This document shows, one piece after another, positions 36,627 through 45,233 of a DNA stretch of 64,000 nt. A model generated the notes under the pieces. The model saw only the letters and a list, made by a program, of their open reading frames with translations, was not told the origin of the DNA and did no database searches. The stretch is from Granulosicoccus sp963833195 (GTDB lineage: Bacteria > Pseudomonadota > Gammaproteobacteria > Granulosicoccales > Granulosicoccaceae). How positions within the stretch are numbered: position 1 is the stretch's first letter; the number at the start of each line of letters is the position of its first letter. The stretch covers positions 1,240,001 through 1,304,000 of the forward strand of contig CAWHXF010000028.1 of the NCBI GenBank assembly GCA_963833195.1, given 5' to 3'. The position numbers were made by a program, and so were the translations under genes.

Positions 36627-38494
36627 GAGGAACCGTCCCCCGCGCCCGGCACGGCGAGGTCCGCGCGCAGCCGCTCGTCGACGTCGTCGGGCTCGATGCC
36701 GCCGAGCCTCAGCGCATCGCTCATGACGTCCGAGAACACGGGCGCCGCGACCAGGCTGCCGAAGTGGCGCCCGGCCTTCGGGTCGTGCACGACGACGACG
36801 GTGGCGATGCGCGGGTCGGACGCCGGTGCGAAGCCCGCGAACACCGACACGTAGCGATCCTCGGCGTAGCCGCCGGACTGCGAGCGGTGCGAGGTACCGG
36901 TCTTGCCGGCGACCCGGTAGCCCGGCACCTCGGCGCGATGTCCGGTGCCGTCGGTGACGACGCTCTCGAGCATCGAGCGCACCTCGCGCGCGGTCTCCGA
37001 GGCGATGACGCGCCGACCCTCGGGCGCGGCGTCGAGCGCCGTGAACGATACCGGCGGCATGACCCCGTCGGCCGCGATCGCCGAGTAGGCGCGCACGAGC
37101 TGCAACGCGGACACCGAGACGCCGTACCCGTAGGACACCGAGGCCTGCTCGACGTGGTGCCACAGCGTCGGGTGGTTGAAGTAGCCCGCGACCTCGCCCG
37201 GGAACTCGCTGCCGGGCGGACGGCCGAACCCGAAGGCATCGAAGACGCCCCACATCTGGTCCGGGTCGAGCTGGCGGGCGAGCTTGCTGACGCCGACGTT
37301 GCTGGACTTCGTGACGATGCCGCGCAGGTCCAGCCAGCCGTGGTCGGTCGAATCGGAGATGCGGTACTTGCCCACCGTGTAGTGGCCCGGCGACGTGTAG
37401 ATGATGTCGTCGCCGCGGAAGTCGCCGGACTCGAGCGCGGCGGCGATCGTGAACGGCTTCATCGTGGAGCCGGGCTCGAACACGTCGGTGAGCGCGCGGT
37501 TGCGCTGCCGGCCGCCGCTGCGGTCGTTGGTGTCGTTCGGGTTGTAGCCCGGTGCGTTCGCCATCGCCAGCACCTCGCCGGTGTGCACGTCCATGACGAC
37601 GATGGACGCCGACTCGGCGCGCTCCTCGGATATGGCGCGGTTCAGCCGCTGCGTGACGAGGTACTGCAGGCGCTTGTCGATGCTCAGGCGCAGGTCCCGA
37701 CCGGCCACCGCGTCCTCTTCTATGTCCATGCCGGCGATCTCGCGGCCCGCCAGGTCGCGCACGGCACGGCGCTTGCCGGGCGCTCCGGCGAGCCAGTCGT
37801 CGTACGCGAGCTCCAGCCCTTCGCGCCCGCGGTCGTCGACGTCGGTGAAGCCGACGAGGTGCGCGGTCGACGCCCCTTCCGGGTAGTAGCGCCGGTACTC
37901 GCGCTGCACGTTCAGGTCGGCGACGTGCAGGGCCATGACGCGCTCGGCGACCGCCGGCGGCACGTGGCGCTTCAGGTACGTGAACCCGCGCCCGCGGCTG
38001 GCGTCGGCGGCGATGCGCGCGCCCAGCGCGTCCGGGTCGAGCTCGAGCAGCGCCGCGACCTCGCGCAGCGCGGCGGGCTGCTCGACGAGCGACTTCGGCA
38101 CGCCCCACAGGCTCTGGATGGGCGTGGACACCGCCAGCGGCTCGCCCGCCCGGTCCAGCAGGTTGCCGCGGCTGGCGGGAATGGCGACGGTGCGCAGGTG
38201 GCGCGCGTCCCCCTGCCCGCGATAGAAGTCGTGATCCAGCACCTGCAGGTAGGCCGCGCGCGCCACGAGCCCGGTGCCGAGCAGCGCGAACACGGACACC
38301 ACCGCCACCCGGCGCCAGCCGCGCCGCACCGCGCGCTGCCCGTCGCTCGGCGCCGCCGAGCGGCCGGGCGCGGCGGGCCTGGACAATGCGTGCCTCGACG
38401 ATGCGTGCCTCGGCGGTACGGGTCTCGGCGGTACGGGTCTCGACGGTGCGGCGCCGGACGGTGCGGGCCTGTTCGTCCGCGGCGCGCGGCTCAT
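36623..38494 (-). CDS. ftsI: Septal D,D-transpeptidase FtsI (PBP3) with repeat-rich cytoplasmic tail
   Basis: The class B penicillin-binding protein that cross-links septal peptidoglycan with FtsW. The 623-residue product has a cytoplasmic N-terminus of ~60 residues made of Pro/Ser/Arg pentapeptide repeats, one membrane helix (~62-82) and a pedestal domain with IPASRGNLLDRAGEPLAVST. The transpeptidase has active-site Ser in EPGSTMKPF (SxxK), KSSNVGVSKL (SxN) and RVAGKTGTSHRS (KTG). All three catalytic motifs are present. It overlaps ftsL (ATGA) and murE (TTGA). Confidence 0.95.
   Translation of the reverse strand: MSRAPRTNRPAPSGAAPSRPVPPRPVPPRHASSRHALSRPAAPGRSAAPSDGQRAVRRGWRRVAVVSVFALLGTGLVARAAYLQVLDHDFYRGQGDARHLRTVAIPASRGNLLDRAGEPLAVSTPIQSLWGVPKSLVEQPAALREVAALLELDPDALGARIAADASRGRGFTYLKRHVPPAVAERVMALHVADLNVQREYRRYYPEGASTAHLVGFTDVDDRGREGLELAYDDWLAGAPGKRRAVRDLAGREIAGMDIEEDAVAGRDLRLSIDKRLQYLVTQRLNRAISEERAESASIVVMDVHTGEVLAMANAPGYNPNDTNDRSGGRQRNRALTDVFEPGSTMKPFTIAAALESGDFRGDDIIYTSPGHYTVGKYRISDSTDHGWLDLRGIVTKSSNVGVSKLARQLDPDQMWGVFDAFGFGRPPGSEFPGEVAGYFNHPTLWHHVEQASVSYGYGVSVSALQLVRAYSAIAADGVMPPVSFTALDAAPEGRRVIASETAREVRSMLESVVTDGTGHRAEVPGYRVAGKTGTSHRSQSGGYAEDRYVSVFAGFAPASDPRIATVVVVHDPKAGRHFGSLVAAPVFSDVMSDALRLGGIEPDDVDERLRADLAVPGAGDGSS
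38376..38465 (-). repeat. Six 15-bp tandem repeats in the 5' end of ftsI
   Basis: Units such as TGCCTCGACGATGCG, TGCCTCGGCGGTACG and GGTCTCGGCGGTACG follow one another in register from 38376 to 38465 (plus-strand reading). They encode the pentapeptides APSGA-APSRP-VPPRP-VPPRH-ASSRH-ALSRP in the FtsI cytoplasmic tail. The length keeps the reading frame, so copy-number change would alter only tail length. Confidence 0.8.
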
Positions 38495-38787
38495 CGCGGG
38501 GCCTCGGCGCCGTCCGCGCGCAGCACGATCATGCGCGTGTCGTCCAGCGAAGGCTGGACCATGCCCAGGCGCTCCCGCGCCGTGCGCTCGATGCGGCCGT
38601 TGCCCGCGAACGTGCTCTGCTCGATCTGCAATCTGCTCCACTCCACCGCCAGTTCATCGATCGTGCGCCGGCTGGCCCCCAGGTCGGCCCAGGACATGCG
38701 CGTCAGATGAGTGGTGTAGACGATGGCCACGGCCGTGCAGGTGCACAGGCCGGCGAGCACGAACGCCGCGATGCTCCAGCGCGTCAT
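38491..38787 (-). CDS. ftsL: Cell division protein FtsL
   Basis: A 98-residue bitopic protein that forms a coiled coil with FtsB and activates FtsWI. There is a short cytoplasmic MTRWS, a membrane helix (~6-26), then a periplasmic helix with THLTRMSWADLGASRRTIDE and LAVEWSRLQIEQSTFA, and the ERTARERLGMVQPSLDDTRM ending typical of proteobacterial FtsL. Size and position between rsmH and ftsI agree with the family. It overlaps both neighbours by four bases. Confidence 0.9.
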   Translation of the reverse strand: MTRWSIAAFVLAGLCTCTAVAIVYTTHLTRMSWADLGASRRTIDELAVEWSRLQIEQSTFAGNGRIERTARERLGMVQPSLDDTRMIVLRADGAEAPR

Positions 38788-39806
38788 GTGCGCTCCGCCA
38801 CGCGCAGCACGGCGCTGCGGGCACGCGGATTGGCGGCGAGCTCGGCGGCCGTCGCGCGGACGGCCTTGCCGATGGGACGCCAAGGGTGCGCGGCCGGCAC
38901 GCGCGCACCGGGCAGCGGCGTGGGTGGAGGCAGCCCGCGCGGCAGCGACGGGTCCGGCGGAGGCAGGCGCAGGGCGCGCTTGACGATCCGGTCCTCCAGC
39001 GAGTGGAAGCTGATGACGGCGAGGCGCCCGCCGCGCGTGAGCACGCCGGCCGCCGCGGACAGCAGCCCGCGCAGCGCGTCGAGCTCGCCGTTCACCGCGA
39101 TGCGGATGGCCTGGAAGGTGCGCGTGGCCGGATGGTGGTGACGCTCCCAGCGCGGGTGCGCGGCCTTCACGATCTCGGCCAGGCGGCCGGTGCGCAGGAT
39201 CGGCGCCTGCGCGCGTGCGGCGACGATGGCGGCCGCGATGCGGCGCGCGTAGCGCTCCTCGCCGAACTCCTTCAGCACCTCCGCCAGGGTTCCCTCCTCG
39301 ACCTGCGCCAGCCACTCGGCGGCCGACGGTGCGTGCGCGACGTCCATGCGCATGTCGAGCGCACCGTCGCGCGAGAAGCCGAAGCCGCGCTCGGCGACGT
39401 CGAGCTGCGGCGACGAGACGCCGAGGTCCGCCAGCACGCCGTCGACCGAGCCGTACCAGCCCGCGGCCGACACGACCTGTTCCAGGGCCGCGAAGTTCGC
39501 GCGTTCGAACCGAAGGCGCGGTTCGTCGGCGAAGCGCGTGCGCGCATCGGCCTCGGCGTCGGCGTCGCGGTCGAGCGCCAGCAGCGCGCCCCGCGGCCCC
39601 ATCGCCTCCAGCAGCAACCCGGCATGACCGCCGCGACCGTAGGTCGCGTCGACGAAGCGCAAGCCCGTCCCGCCCTCGCCGCCCTCGCCGCCGCGTCCGA
39701 CCTCGCCGGGCACGAGCGCGCGCACCGCCTCGGCGGCGAGCACGGCCACGTGCGCGCGAGGCGCTGCGGACGTCTCGGCATCTGGCTCGAAGGTGGACTG
39801 GGACAC
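38784..39806 (-). CDS. rsmH: 16S rRNA (cytosine1402-N4)-methyltransferase RsmH
   Basis: A SAM-dependent enzyme (formerly MraW) that methylates C1402 in the ribosomal decoding centre together with RsmI, which is also in this window. The 340-residue product has FVDATYGRGGHAGLLLEA (SAM site), LADLGVSSPQLDVAERGFGF, DMRMDVAHAPSAAEWL, TRTFQAIRIAVNGELDAL and LAVISFHSLEDRIVKR. Its start is GTG at 39806, with no clear purine-rich site before it. A Gly/Glu repeat (GRGGEGGEGGTG) inserted near residue 40 is encoded by short direct repeats. Confidence 0.95.
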   Translation of the reverse strand: MSQSTFEPDAETSAAPRAHVAVLAAEAVRALVPGEVGRGGEGGEGGTGLRFVDATYGRGGHAGLLLEAMGPRGALLALDRDADAEADARTRFADEPRLRFERANFAALEQVVSAAGWYGSVDGVLADLGVSSPQLDVAERGFGFSRDGALDMRMDVAHAPSAAEWLAQVEEGTLAEVLKEFGEERYARRIAAAIVAARAQAPILRTGRLAEIVKAAHPRWERHHHPATRTFQAIRIAVNGELDALRGLLSAAAGVLTRGGRLAVISFHSLEDRIVKRALRLPPPDPSLPRGLPPPTPLPGARVPAAHPWRPIGKAVRATAAELAANPRARSAVLRVAERT

Positions 39807-39848
39807 GAGGGCGGGGATTGCGGCGGGACCGGGTTGCTCGGGAGGGAA

Positions 39849-40313
39849 TCAGGTGATGGCTTTCAGTGCGGCATCCGGCGGGGGCGGCGCGAAATCGGCC
39901 TCCTCGTCGCGCCGGCGCCACTTCTCGTTCTCCTCGTTCCACGCGCGCTCGTCCCAGAGCTCCAGCCGACGCCCCTGCCCGACCAGCATCACGGGCCCCG
40001 CGATGCGTGCGTACTCCCGTAGCTCCGACGTCAGCAGCACGCGCCCGCCGCCGTCGAGGGCGCAGGGCGTCGCGTAGCCGATGTAGAGGCGCTGCATGCG
40101 CCGGGCACGCGGGTGCTCCAGCGGCAGGTCGACCAGCTCGTCCTCGATGCGCTCCCATTCCGGCATGGGGTAGACGAGCAGGCAGCCCGAGGGGTCGGCG
40201 GTCAGGCAGATCTCGGTGATGCCGTGTCGCTCCAGCAGCTCGCGATGGTGCTTCGGGATGGCGATTCGCCCCTTCGCGTCGACGCTGATCTTCGTGATTC
40301 CGCGAAAACGCAC
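39849..40313 (-). CDS. mraZ: Transcriptional regulator MraZ
   Basis: An AbrB/SpoVT-fold DNA-binding protein that represses its own dcw promoter. The 154-residue product contains two MraZ repeats: FRGITKISVDAKGRIAIPKH and a second with DGGGRVLLTSELREYARIAG, each ending in a DxxGR/GGGR turn. I chose the GTG at 40313 (VRFRGITKIS) over the upstream ATG at 40355 because AGGAGGT lies exactly 9 bases before it and family members begin at this point. The longer version would also run through the operator. It is the first gene of the cluster. Confidence 0.94.
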   Translation of the reverse strand: MRFRGITKISVDAKGRIAIPKHHRELLERHGITEICLTADPSGCLLVYPMPEWERIEDELVDLPLEHPRARRMQRLYIGYATPCALDGGGRVLLTSELREYARIAGPVMLVGQGRRLELWDERAWNEENEKWRRRDEEADFAPPPPDAALKAIT

Positions 40314-40330
40314 CCGGGTCGGACCTCCTT

Positions 40331-40366
40331 CCCACCAAATGCCACTTTTCGGCACTGCGTCCCACT
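40331..40366 (-). promoter_or_regulatory. MraZ-box operator: four GTG repeats with exact 10-bp spacing
   Basis: On the coding (minus) strand, GTGGGACGCA, GTGCCGAAAA, GTGGCATTTG and GTGGGAAGGA follow one another without gaps. GTG starts fall at 40365, 40355, 40345 and 40335, one helical turn apart. MraZ is known to bind direct repeats of a GTGGG-type box at this spacing. The first box overlaps the -10 hexamer and the last runs into the mraZ ribosome-binding site, an arrangement suited to repression. Confidence 0.85.
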
Positions 40367-40393
40367 ATACCGGCCGAACTTCCGCCCGGTCAA
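40364..40393 (-). promoter_or_regulatory. Sigma70-type promoter of the dcw cluster (Pmra)
   Basis: Reading the minus strand: -35 TTGACC (40393-40388), 18-base spacer, -10 TATAGT (40369-40364). Both hexamers match the consensus at five of six positions. It lies about 50 bases upstream of the mraZ GTG and overlaps the first MraZ box. It is the only strong promoter visible upstream of the overlapping genes from rsmH to ddl. Confidence 0.8.
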
Positions 40394-40616
40394 CGGACCG
40401 GGGAACCTCCGCGGGTGGGAATTTGCCTTTGGTGACAAGGGGTTAGCGTACCGATCCCGCGCGGGAATCAAGCACTTAGCGCGCGTTGGATACAGCGCGG
40501 TTCACGTTCGCATCGCATGTGCGAGTACCTTCGTCGCCGAGCGTCACGAAAGTACAGGTTTGCCCACGCGCGACCTCGCCGCGGGCGCGCCCGGTACGGG
40601 GCGCGGTGGTGAAAGG
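40394..40616. other. Spacer between the dcw promoter and rnpB
   Basis: No gene is seen here. The bases just upstream of the -35 may carry further control sites. A GCGCCC...GGGCGC inverted repeat near 40588-40605 lies just downstream of the rnpB 3' end and could help stop its transcription, but no T-run follows. Confidence 0.5.
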
Positions 40617-41002
<386 letters not shown>

Positions 41003-41069
41003 CCACAAGACTAGCACCGCAAGCCGCACGGCGCGTAAAGTAGCAACATTTCTACACAGGAGCGAGAGC

Positions 41070-41324
41070 ATGCCGCACCGCACCCTTTCCAGCCGCCAGT
41101 TCAACCAGGATGCCAGCGGCGCCAAGCGCGCCGCCCGCGACGGGCCCGTGTTCATCACCGACCGGGGCGAGCCTTCGCACGTCCTGCTCACCATCGACGA
41201 TTTCCGCAGGCTGGCGAAGGACGCCCCCGGGGCCATCGAATCGTTGTCCATGGACGCGGACGACGACATCGACTTCGAGCCGCCCCGTTCCCGCGAGCTG
41301 CCGCGTCCGGCGGAGCTCGATTGA
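41070..41324 (+). CDS. Phd/YefM-family antitoxin
   Basis: An 84-residue antitoxin with the Phd/YefM pattern: HRTLSSRQFNQDASGAKRAA, then GPVFITDRGEPSHVLLTIDDF. In Phd proteins the first helix-strand region binds operator DNA and the acidic C-terminus (here DADDDIDFEPPRSRE) wraps the toxin. The start at 41070 has AGGAGCG eight bases upstream. Its stop overlaps the toxin start as TTGA. Expression is probably self-repressed; GTAG...CTAC arms at 41036-41055 are a weak operator candidate. Confidence 0.85.
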   Translation: MPHRTLSSRQFNQDASGAKRAARDGPVFITDRGEPSHVLLTIDDFRRLAKDAPGAIESLSMDADDDIDFEPPRSRELPRPAELD

Positions 41325-41761
41325 GCTACCTGCTCGACACGAACGTCGTCGGCGAGCTCCGCAAGGCGAAGTCCGGACGCACCGATGCATCGGTGCTCGC
41401 GTGGGCCGATCGACGCTCCGCCTGGGAGTTGCATCTATCGAGCATCAGCGTCATGGAGATCGAGCTGGGCGTGCTGCTGAAGTCGCGCAAGGACCCGCGC
41501 GAGGGGGCCGCGCTGAGACGGTGGCTTGAACGGATCCTCGCCGACTACACGCGCCGGATCCTGCCCGTGGACGTTCTCGTCGCGCGGCGCTGCGCAACGC
41601 TGCACGTCCCCGAGCCCCGCCCCGAGCGCGACGCGCTGATCGCGGCAACGGCCAGCGTTCATGGCTTGACGCTCGTGACGCGCAACGTGCGGGACTTCGA
41701 AGGTGCGGGCCTGAAAGTGATCGATCCGTGGCAGGTCGCCATGGATTCGCAAGGCCCGTGA
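41321..41761 (+). CDS. VapC-type PIN-domain ribonuclease toxin
   Basis: A 146-residue PIN toxin that cleaves RNA when not bound by its antitoxin. Acidic catalytic residues appear in YLLDTNVVGELRK (first Asp), ISVMEIELGVL (Glu), RPERDALIAATASVHGLTLV (third Asp) and TRNVRDFEGAGLKVIDPW (fourth Asp). This resembles the FitB branch, often paired with Phd-type antitoxins. The start codon is TTG, overlapping the antitoxin stop. The two genes end three bases before the convergent rsmI. Confidence 0.88.
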   Translation: MSYLLDTNVVGELRKAKSGRTDASVLAWADRRSAWELHLSSISVMEIELGVLLKSRKDPREGAALRRWLERILADYTRRILPVDVLVARRCATLHVPEPRPERDALIAATASVHGLTLVTRNVRDFEGAGLKVIDPWQVAMDSQGP

Positions 41762-41764
41762 AAG

Positions 41765-42619
41765 TCAATCCTTCAAGGCCATTGCCCGCGCGTACGCCTC
41801 GCGCCGGTTCACGTCGAGCAGCTCCGCGGCTGCCTTGGCCACCGCCTTCGGGGGCAGCAGCGGCGCCAGCACCTCGATCAAGCGGTCGAGCTCCACCCCG
41901 CTCGTCCCGCCGGCACCTTCCGCGCGGGCGAGCGCCCCACCGATCACCACCACGAATTCCCCGCGCCGCTGGTCGGCGTCGGAAGCCACTCTCGCGTGCA
42001 CCTCGGTCGCCGTGCCGCGCAGCACCGTCTCGAAGCGCTTGGTCAGCTCGCGCGCCACGGCCACGGGGCGAGCTTCGCCGAACACCGCCGCGACGTCGGC
42101 CAGCGCATCGACGATGCGGTGCGGCGACTCGTACAGCACCAGCGTGTGCTCGCGCGCGGCGAGCGCCTCCATCCACCGGCGCCGCGCGCCGCCCTTCGAC
42201 GGCGGGAAACCCGCGAACTCGAACCGGTCGGTCGGCAGCCCCGAGACCGACAGCGCGGCGAGCAACGCGCTCGGGCCCGGCACCGGCGACACGCGCACGC
42301 CGGCCTCGATGCACGCGCGCACGAGCCGATAGCCCGGATCGCTCACGAGCGGCGTGCCAGCGTCGCTGATGAGCGCGACGTCGCCCTCGTGCTCGACGAG
42401 CCGAGCGGCCAGGAGCTCTGCGCGCGCCGCCTCGTTGTGCTCGTGCAGCGCCTCGACGGGGGTGCCGATGCCGTGGTGGCGCAGCAGCGGCAGGCTGTGG
42501 CGCGTGTCCTCGGCGTAGATGCGCGCCGCGCCGCGCAGCACCTCGATGGCGCGCAGCGAGAGGTCATCGCGGTGCCCGATCGGCGTCGCCACGAGGTAGA
42601 GGGTATTCTGGAAAGCCAT
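41765..42619 (-). CDS. rsmI: 16S rRNA (cytidine1402-2'-O)-methyltransferase RsmI
   Basis: Methylates the 2'-OH of C1402, the same nucleotide that RsmH modifies. The 284-residue product begins MAFQNTLYLVATPIGHRDDL and has the tetrapyrrole-methylase-type fold, with ISDAGTPLVSDPGYRLVRA, PVPGPSALLAALSVSGLPTD and FVVVIGGA. The C-terminal helices (LLPPKAVAKAAAELLDVNRR) are normal. I chose the ATG at 42619 because it puts LYLVATPIG at residue 7; the longer frame upstream is antisense to lpoA. Divergence from lpoA is the usual gammaproteobacterial arrangement. Confidence 0.95.
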   Translation of the reverse strand: MAFQNTLYLVATPIGHRDDLSLRAIEVLRGAARIYAEDTRHSLPLLRHHGIGTPVEALHEHNEAARAELLAARLVEHEGDVALISDAGTPLVSDPGYRLVRACIEAGVRVSPVPGPSALLAALSVSGLPTDRFEFAGFPPSKGGARRRWMEALAAREHTLVLYESPHRIVDALADVAAVFGEARPVAVARELTKRFETVLRGTATEVHARVASDADQRRGEFVVVIGGALARAEGAGGTSGVELDRLIEVLAPLLPPKAVAKAAAELLDVNRREAYARAMALKD

Positions 42620-42647
42620 GAGATTCCTCGACCCGCAAGGCGCCCGA

Positions 42648-44708
42648 ATGGCCTTCCACGCCGCTGCCGTTTCCGTTCGGACGCGGCCCGCCCGAACGCG
42701 CGGATCGCGCCGCCCCATGGTAGCGGCCGCGGCGCTCGCGCTGCTGACGGCGGCCGCGCTCGGGGGCTGCGTCACCTCCTCCCTGCCCCCGCTGCCGGAC
42801 GATCCCTCCTTCGCGCGCGTGGCCGACCCCGAGGCGCGCAGGTTGCTGCAGGAAGGTCGCCCGATCGCCGCCGCCGACGTCTACACCGATCTCGCGTCGC
42901 GCTCGAGCGACCCCGCCACGCGCCAGGACAACCTCCTGGTGGCCGCCGAGATCCTGTACGACCGGGCGCTCGCCGAGGAGGGCCGGCTGCGGCTCGACGC
43001 GGTGCCCGCTAACCTGGCGACGCTCGCGCTGCAGCAGCGCCGCGCCATCCTGGAGGCCAAGGCGCTGCTGATCGACGGCGACGCCGAGGCCGCACTGGTG
43101 GCGTTGCCCGAGCCCGGCGCCGTCGACTCGCCGCTGCAGCGCGCGCGCACCTGGGAGACGCGCGCGCAGGCCTACCGGACCCTCGACGACGCGGGCGCCG
43201 AGCTCGAGGCACGCATCGCGCTCGAGTCCCTGCTGACCGACCGCGACGTGATCGCGCGCGGCCGCGAGCAGATCTGGCAACTGCTCGTGGGCCAGAGCGC
43301 CGCCACGCTGGATCGGCTCGCCGCCACCGGCGCGCCGAGCGAGGCCCGCGGCGCCAACGGCGTGCCGGGGGCACGCGACGACGTGTTCCGCGGCTGGGTG
43401 GAGCTCGCGCTCGCGCAGGGCGAGGCCGGCGCGGACGACGAGCGGCGGCGCGAGGCGCTGGCGCAGTGGCGCACCCTGTTCCCGGACCACCCGGCGGCCG
43501 ATGACTTCCTCGAGACGCTCTACGAGCCCACGCGCTTCGCGGGCTTCACGACCGATCCCGCCGACATCCGCAGCGTGGCGGTGCTGCTGCCGCTGACCGA
43601 CCCGGCCACCTCGGCCGTCGCCGGCGCCATCCGCGACGGCATGATCGCGGCGCGCGAGGCGGCGCGCCTGTCCGGTGCGCCGGGGCCCGTGCCGGAGCTC
43701 AGGTTCGTGGACGTGGGCACCAATCCCACCTACGCCCGCGGCGCCTACGAGGCGGCCGTGCGCGACGGCGCCGACGCCATCGTCGGACCGCTGCGCAAGG
43801 AGGCCGTCGCCGCCGTCGTCACGCAGCGCCGCATCCCCGTACCCACCATCACGCTGAACACCGTGGAGTCGGCGGGCGGACGCGCCGGCGGCGAGCTCGA
43901 GAACGCCATCCAGTTCGGCCTGGCGCCCGAGGACGAGGCGCGCTCGGCGGCCTCGCGCGCGGTGGCGCTGAACTTCGACGAGGCCATCGTGCTGCAGAGC
44001 GACGACTCGCGCGGCGAGCGCGAGGCGCGCGCGTTCACCGACGCCATGCACGCGCGCGGCGGCGACGTGGTGCACACCGCGGTGCTGCCCCAGGGCGAGT
44101 TCGACTACTCGGACCAGATCCGCGAGGCGTTGGAGATCGACGAGAGCGACGAGCGCTTCCGGCGGTTGTCGCGCGCGATCGGCCAGCGCCTGTTCTTCGA
44201 GCCCGCCATCCGCGACGACGTCGACGTGGTGTTCCTCGCGCTCACGAACGAGCAGGCGCGCTCGGTGCGTCCGCAGCTCGACTTCTTCCGCGCCGCCTCC
44301 GTGCCGCGGCTGGCGACCTCGCGCGTGGCGGGCGTGGACGACGACGTGAGGGCGAACCAGGACCTGAACACCATCTGGTACGGCGACGCGCCCTGGGTGC
44401 TGGACGCCACGCTCGACGACGACCCGCTCAAGCGCGCCATCATCGAGGCCTTCCCCGCCGCCGACGGCGCGTACGGCAAGCTCTACGCGCTCGGCGCGGA
44501 CGCCTGGCTGCTGGTGACGCGCCTGGGCGCGCTCGCGAGCGGCGACGAGCTGCCGGGCTACACCGGCGGGCTGTCCCTCGGACGCGACGGGCGCATTCGC
44601 CGCACCCTGGACTGGGCGCAGTACCGGGACGGCGAGCCCGTGCCCGTCGAGCGCATCGAGTCCCCGGAGCCCGAGACGCGCATCGGCACGGGAGCCGCGC
44701 CGGGCTGA
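42648..44708 (+). CDS. lpoA: Outer-membrane lipoprotein LpoA (LppC family), activator of PBP1A
   Basis: A periplasm-facing lipoprotein that stimulates peptidoglycan synthase PBP1A. There is a lipobox LTAAALGGC followed by VTSSLPPLPDDPS. The N-terminal helical TPR-like part covers mature residues to ~250, and a periplasmic-binding-protein-like C-terminal domain contains SVAVLLPLTDPATSAVAGAI, GPLRKEAVAAVV and GADAWLLVTRLGAL. Start choices are ATG 42618, 42648 or 42717. I prefer 42648: AAGG lies seven bases before it and the arginines needed before the hydrophobic core are kept. It is followed by yraN, the family's usual neighbour. Confidence 0.9.
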   Translation: MAFHAAAVSVRTRPARTRGSRRPMVAAAALALLTAAALGGCVTSSLPPLPDDPSFARVADPEARRLLQEGRPIAAADVYTDLASRSSDPATRQDNLLVAAEILYDRALAEEGRLRLDAVPANLATLALQQRRAILEAKALLIDGDAEAALVALPEPGAVDSPLQRARTWETRAQAYRTLDDAGAELEARIALESLLTDRDVIARGREQIWQLLVGQSAATLDRLAATGAPSEARGANGVPGARDDVFRGWVELALAQGEAGADDERRREALAQWRTLFPDHPAADDFLETLYEPTRFAGFTTDPADIRSVAVLLPLTDPATSAVAGAIRDGMIAAREAARLSGAPGPVPELRFVDVGTNPTYARGAYEAAVRDGADAIVGPLRKEAVAAVVTQRRIPVPTITLNTVESAGGRAGGELENAIQFGLAPEDEARSAASRAVALNFDEAIVLQSDDSRGEREARAFTDAMHARGGDVVHTAVLPQGEFDYSDQIREALEIDESDERFRRLSRAIGQRLFFEPAIRDDVDVVFLALTNEQARSVRPQLDFFRAASVPRLATSRVAGVDDDVRANQDLNTIWYGDAPWVLDATLDDDPLKRAIIEAFPAADGAYGKLYALGADAWLLVTRLGALASGDELPGYTGGLSLGRDGRIRRTLDWAQYRDGEPVPVERIESPEPETRIGTGAAPG

Positions 44709-44744
44709 GCAGGGAACGCGCACCACGGACAAGGAGGTCCGAAC

Positions 44745-45197
44745 ATGGTCTTGCCGACCGAACCTACCGAACCCGGCCACGACACCCGCACGTCCCGCCG
44801 CCGCGCGGGCGACGCCGCCGAGGCGGTCGCCTGCCGCCACCTGGAGTCCGCGGGGCTGGTGGCGCTCGAGCGCCAGTACCTGCGCCGCATCGGCGAGCTG
44901 GACCTGGTGATGGTCGAGCCCGGCACCGGCACCATCGTCTTCGTCGAGGTGCGCTACCGGGCGGACGCGCGCCGTGGCGGCGCACTGGCGAGCGTGACGG
45001 CCGCGAAGCGGCGCAGGCTCGGGCTGACCGCCGCGGCCTGGCTGCAGCGGCACGCCGACCCGCGCCGCGCGGCCCGCATCGACCTGGTCGGGCTGTCGCC
45101 CGCGGATGTCGCGGCCGCCCCGCGCGCGCCGGGCGACGACTTCCGCACCGCGATCGTCGAGGGTTACCGAGTGGAGTGGCTGCGCGGCACGGTCTGA
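44745..45197 (+). CDS. yraN: YraN family (UPF0102) endonuclease-like protein
   Basis: A 150-residue protein with the UPF0102 pattern: GDAAEAVACRHLESAGLVAL, RIGELDLVMVEPGTGTIVFV and EVRYRADARRGGALASVTA. The GELDLV...FVEVR residues match the D-x(n)-ExK-like core of Holliday-junction resolvase-fold nucleases, but the family's role is not settled. AAGGAGGT eight bases upstream makes the start secure. It follows lpoA by 36 bases. Confidence 0.88.
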   Translation: MVLPTEPTEPGHDTRTSRRRAGDAAEAVACRHLESAGLVALERQYLRRIGELDLVMVEPGTGTIVFVEVRYRADARRGGALASVTAAKRRRLGLTAAAWLQRHADPRRAARIDLVGLSPADVAAAPRAPGDDFRTAIVEGYRVEWLRGTV

Positions 45198-45213
45198 CGC
45201 CTAGGCCGGCGAC

Positions 45214-45233
45214 GACGCGTCGGGAGACGCGTC
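45214..45233. terminator. Hairpin between convergent yraN and sspB (possible bidirectional terminator)
   Basis: Two copies of the self-complementary GACGCGTC flank a GGGA loop, giving a perfect 8-bp stem in the 34-base space between converging genes. No T-run follows on either strand, so termination efficiency is doubtful. It may instead protect 3' ends. Confidence 0.4.

Noticed and set aside
20764..40313. Absence of murB from the dcw cluster as an anomaly
   Set aside because: murB lies outside the cluster in many Gammaproteobacteria, including E. coli.
42617..42620. Second divergent CATG start pair (rsmI and lpoA)
   Set aside because: The ATG at 42618 is one of three lpoA candidates; 42648 has a better ribosome-binding site, so the overlap is likely chance.
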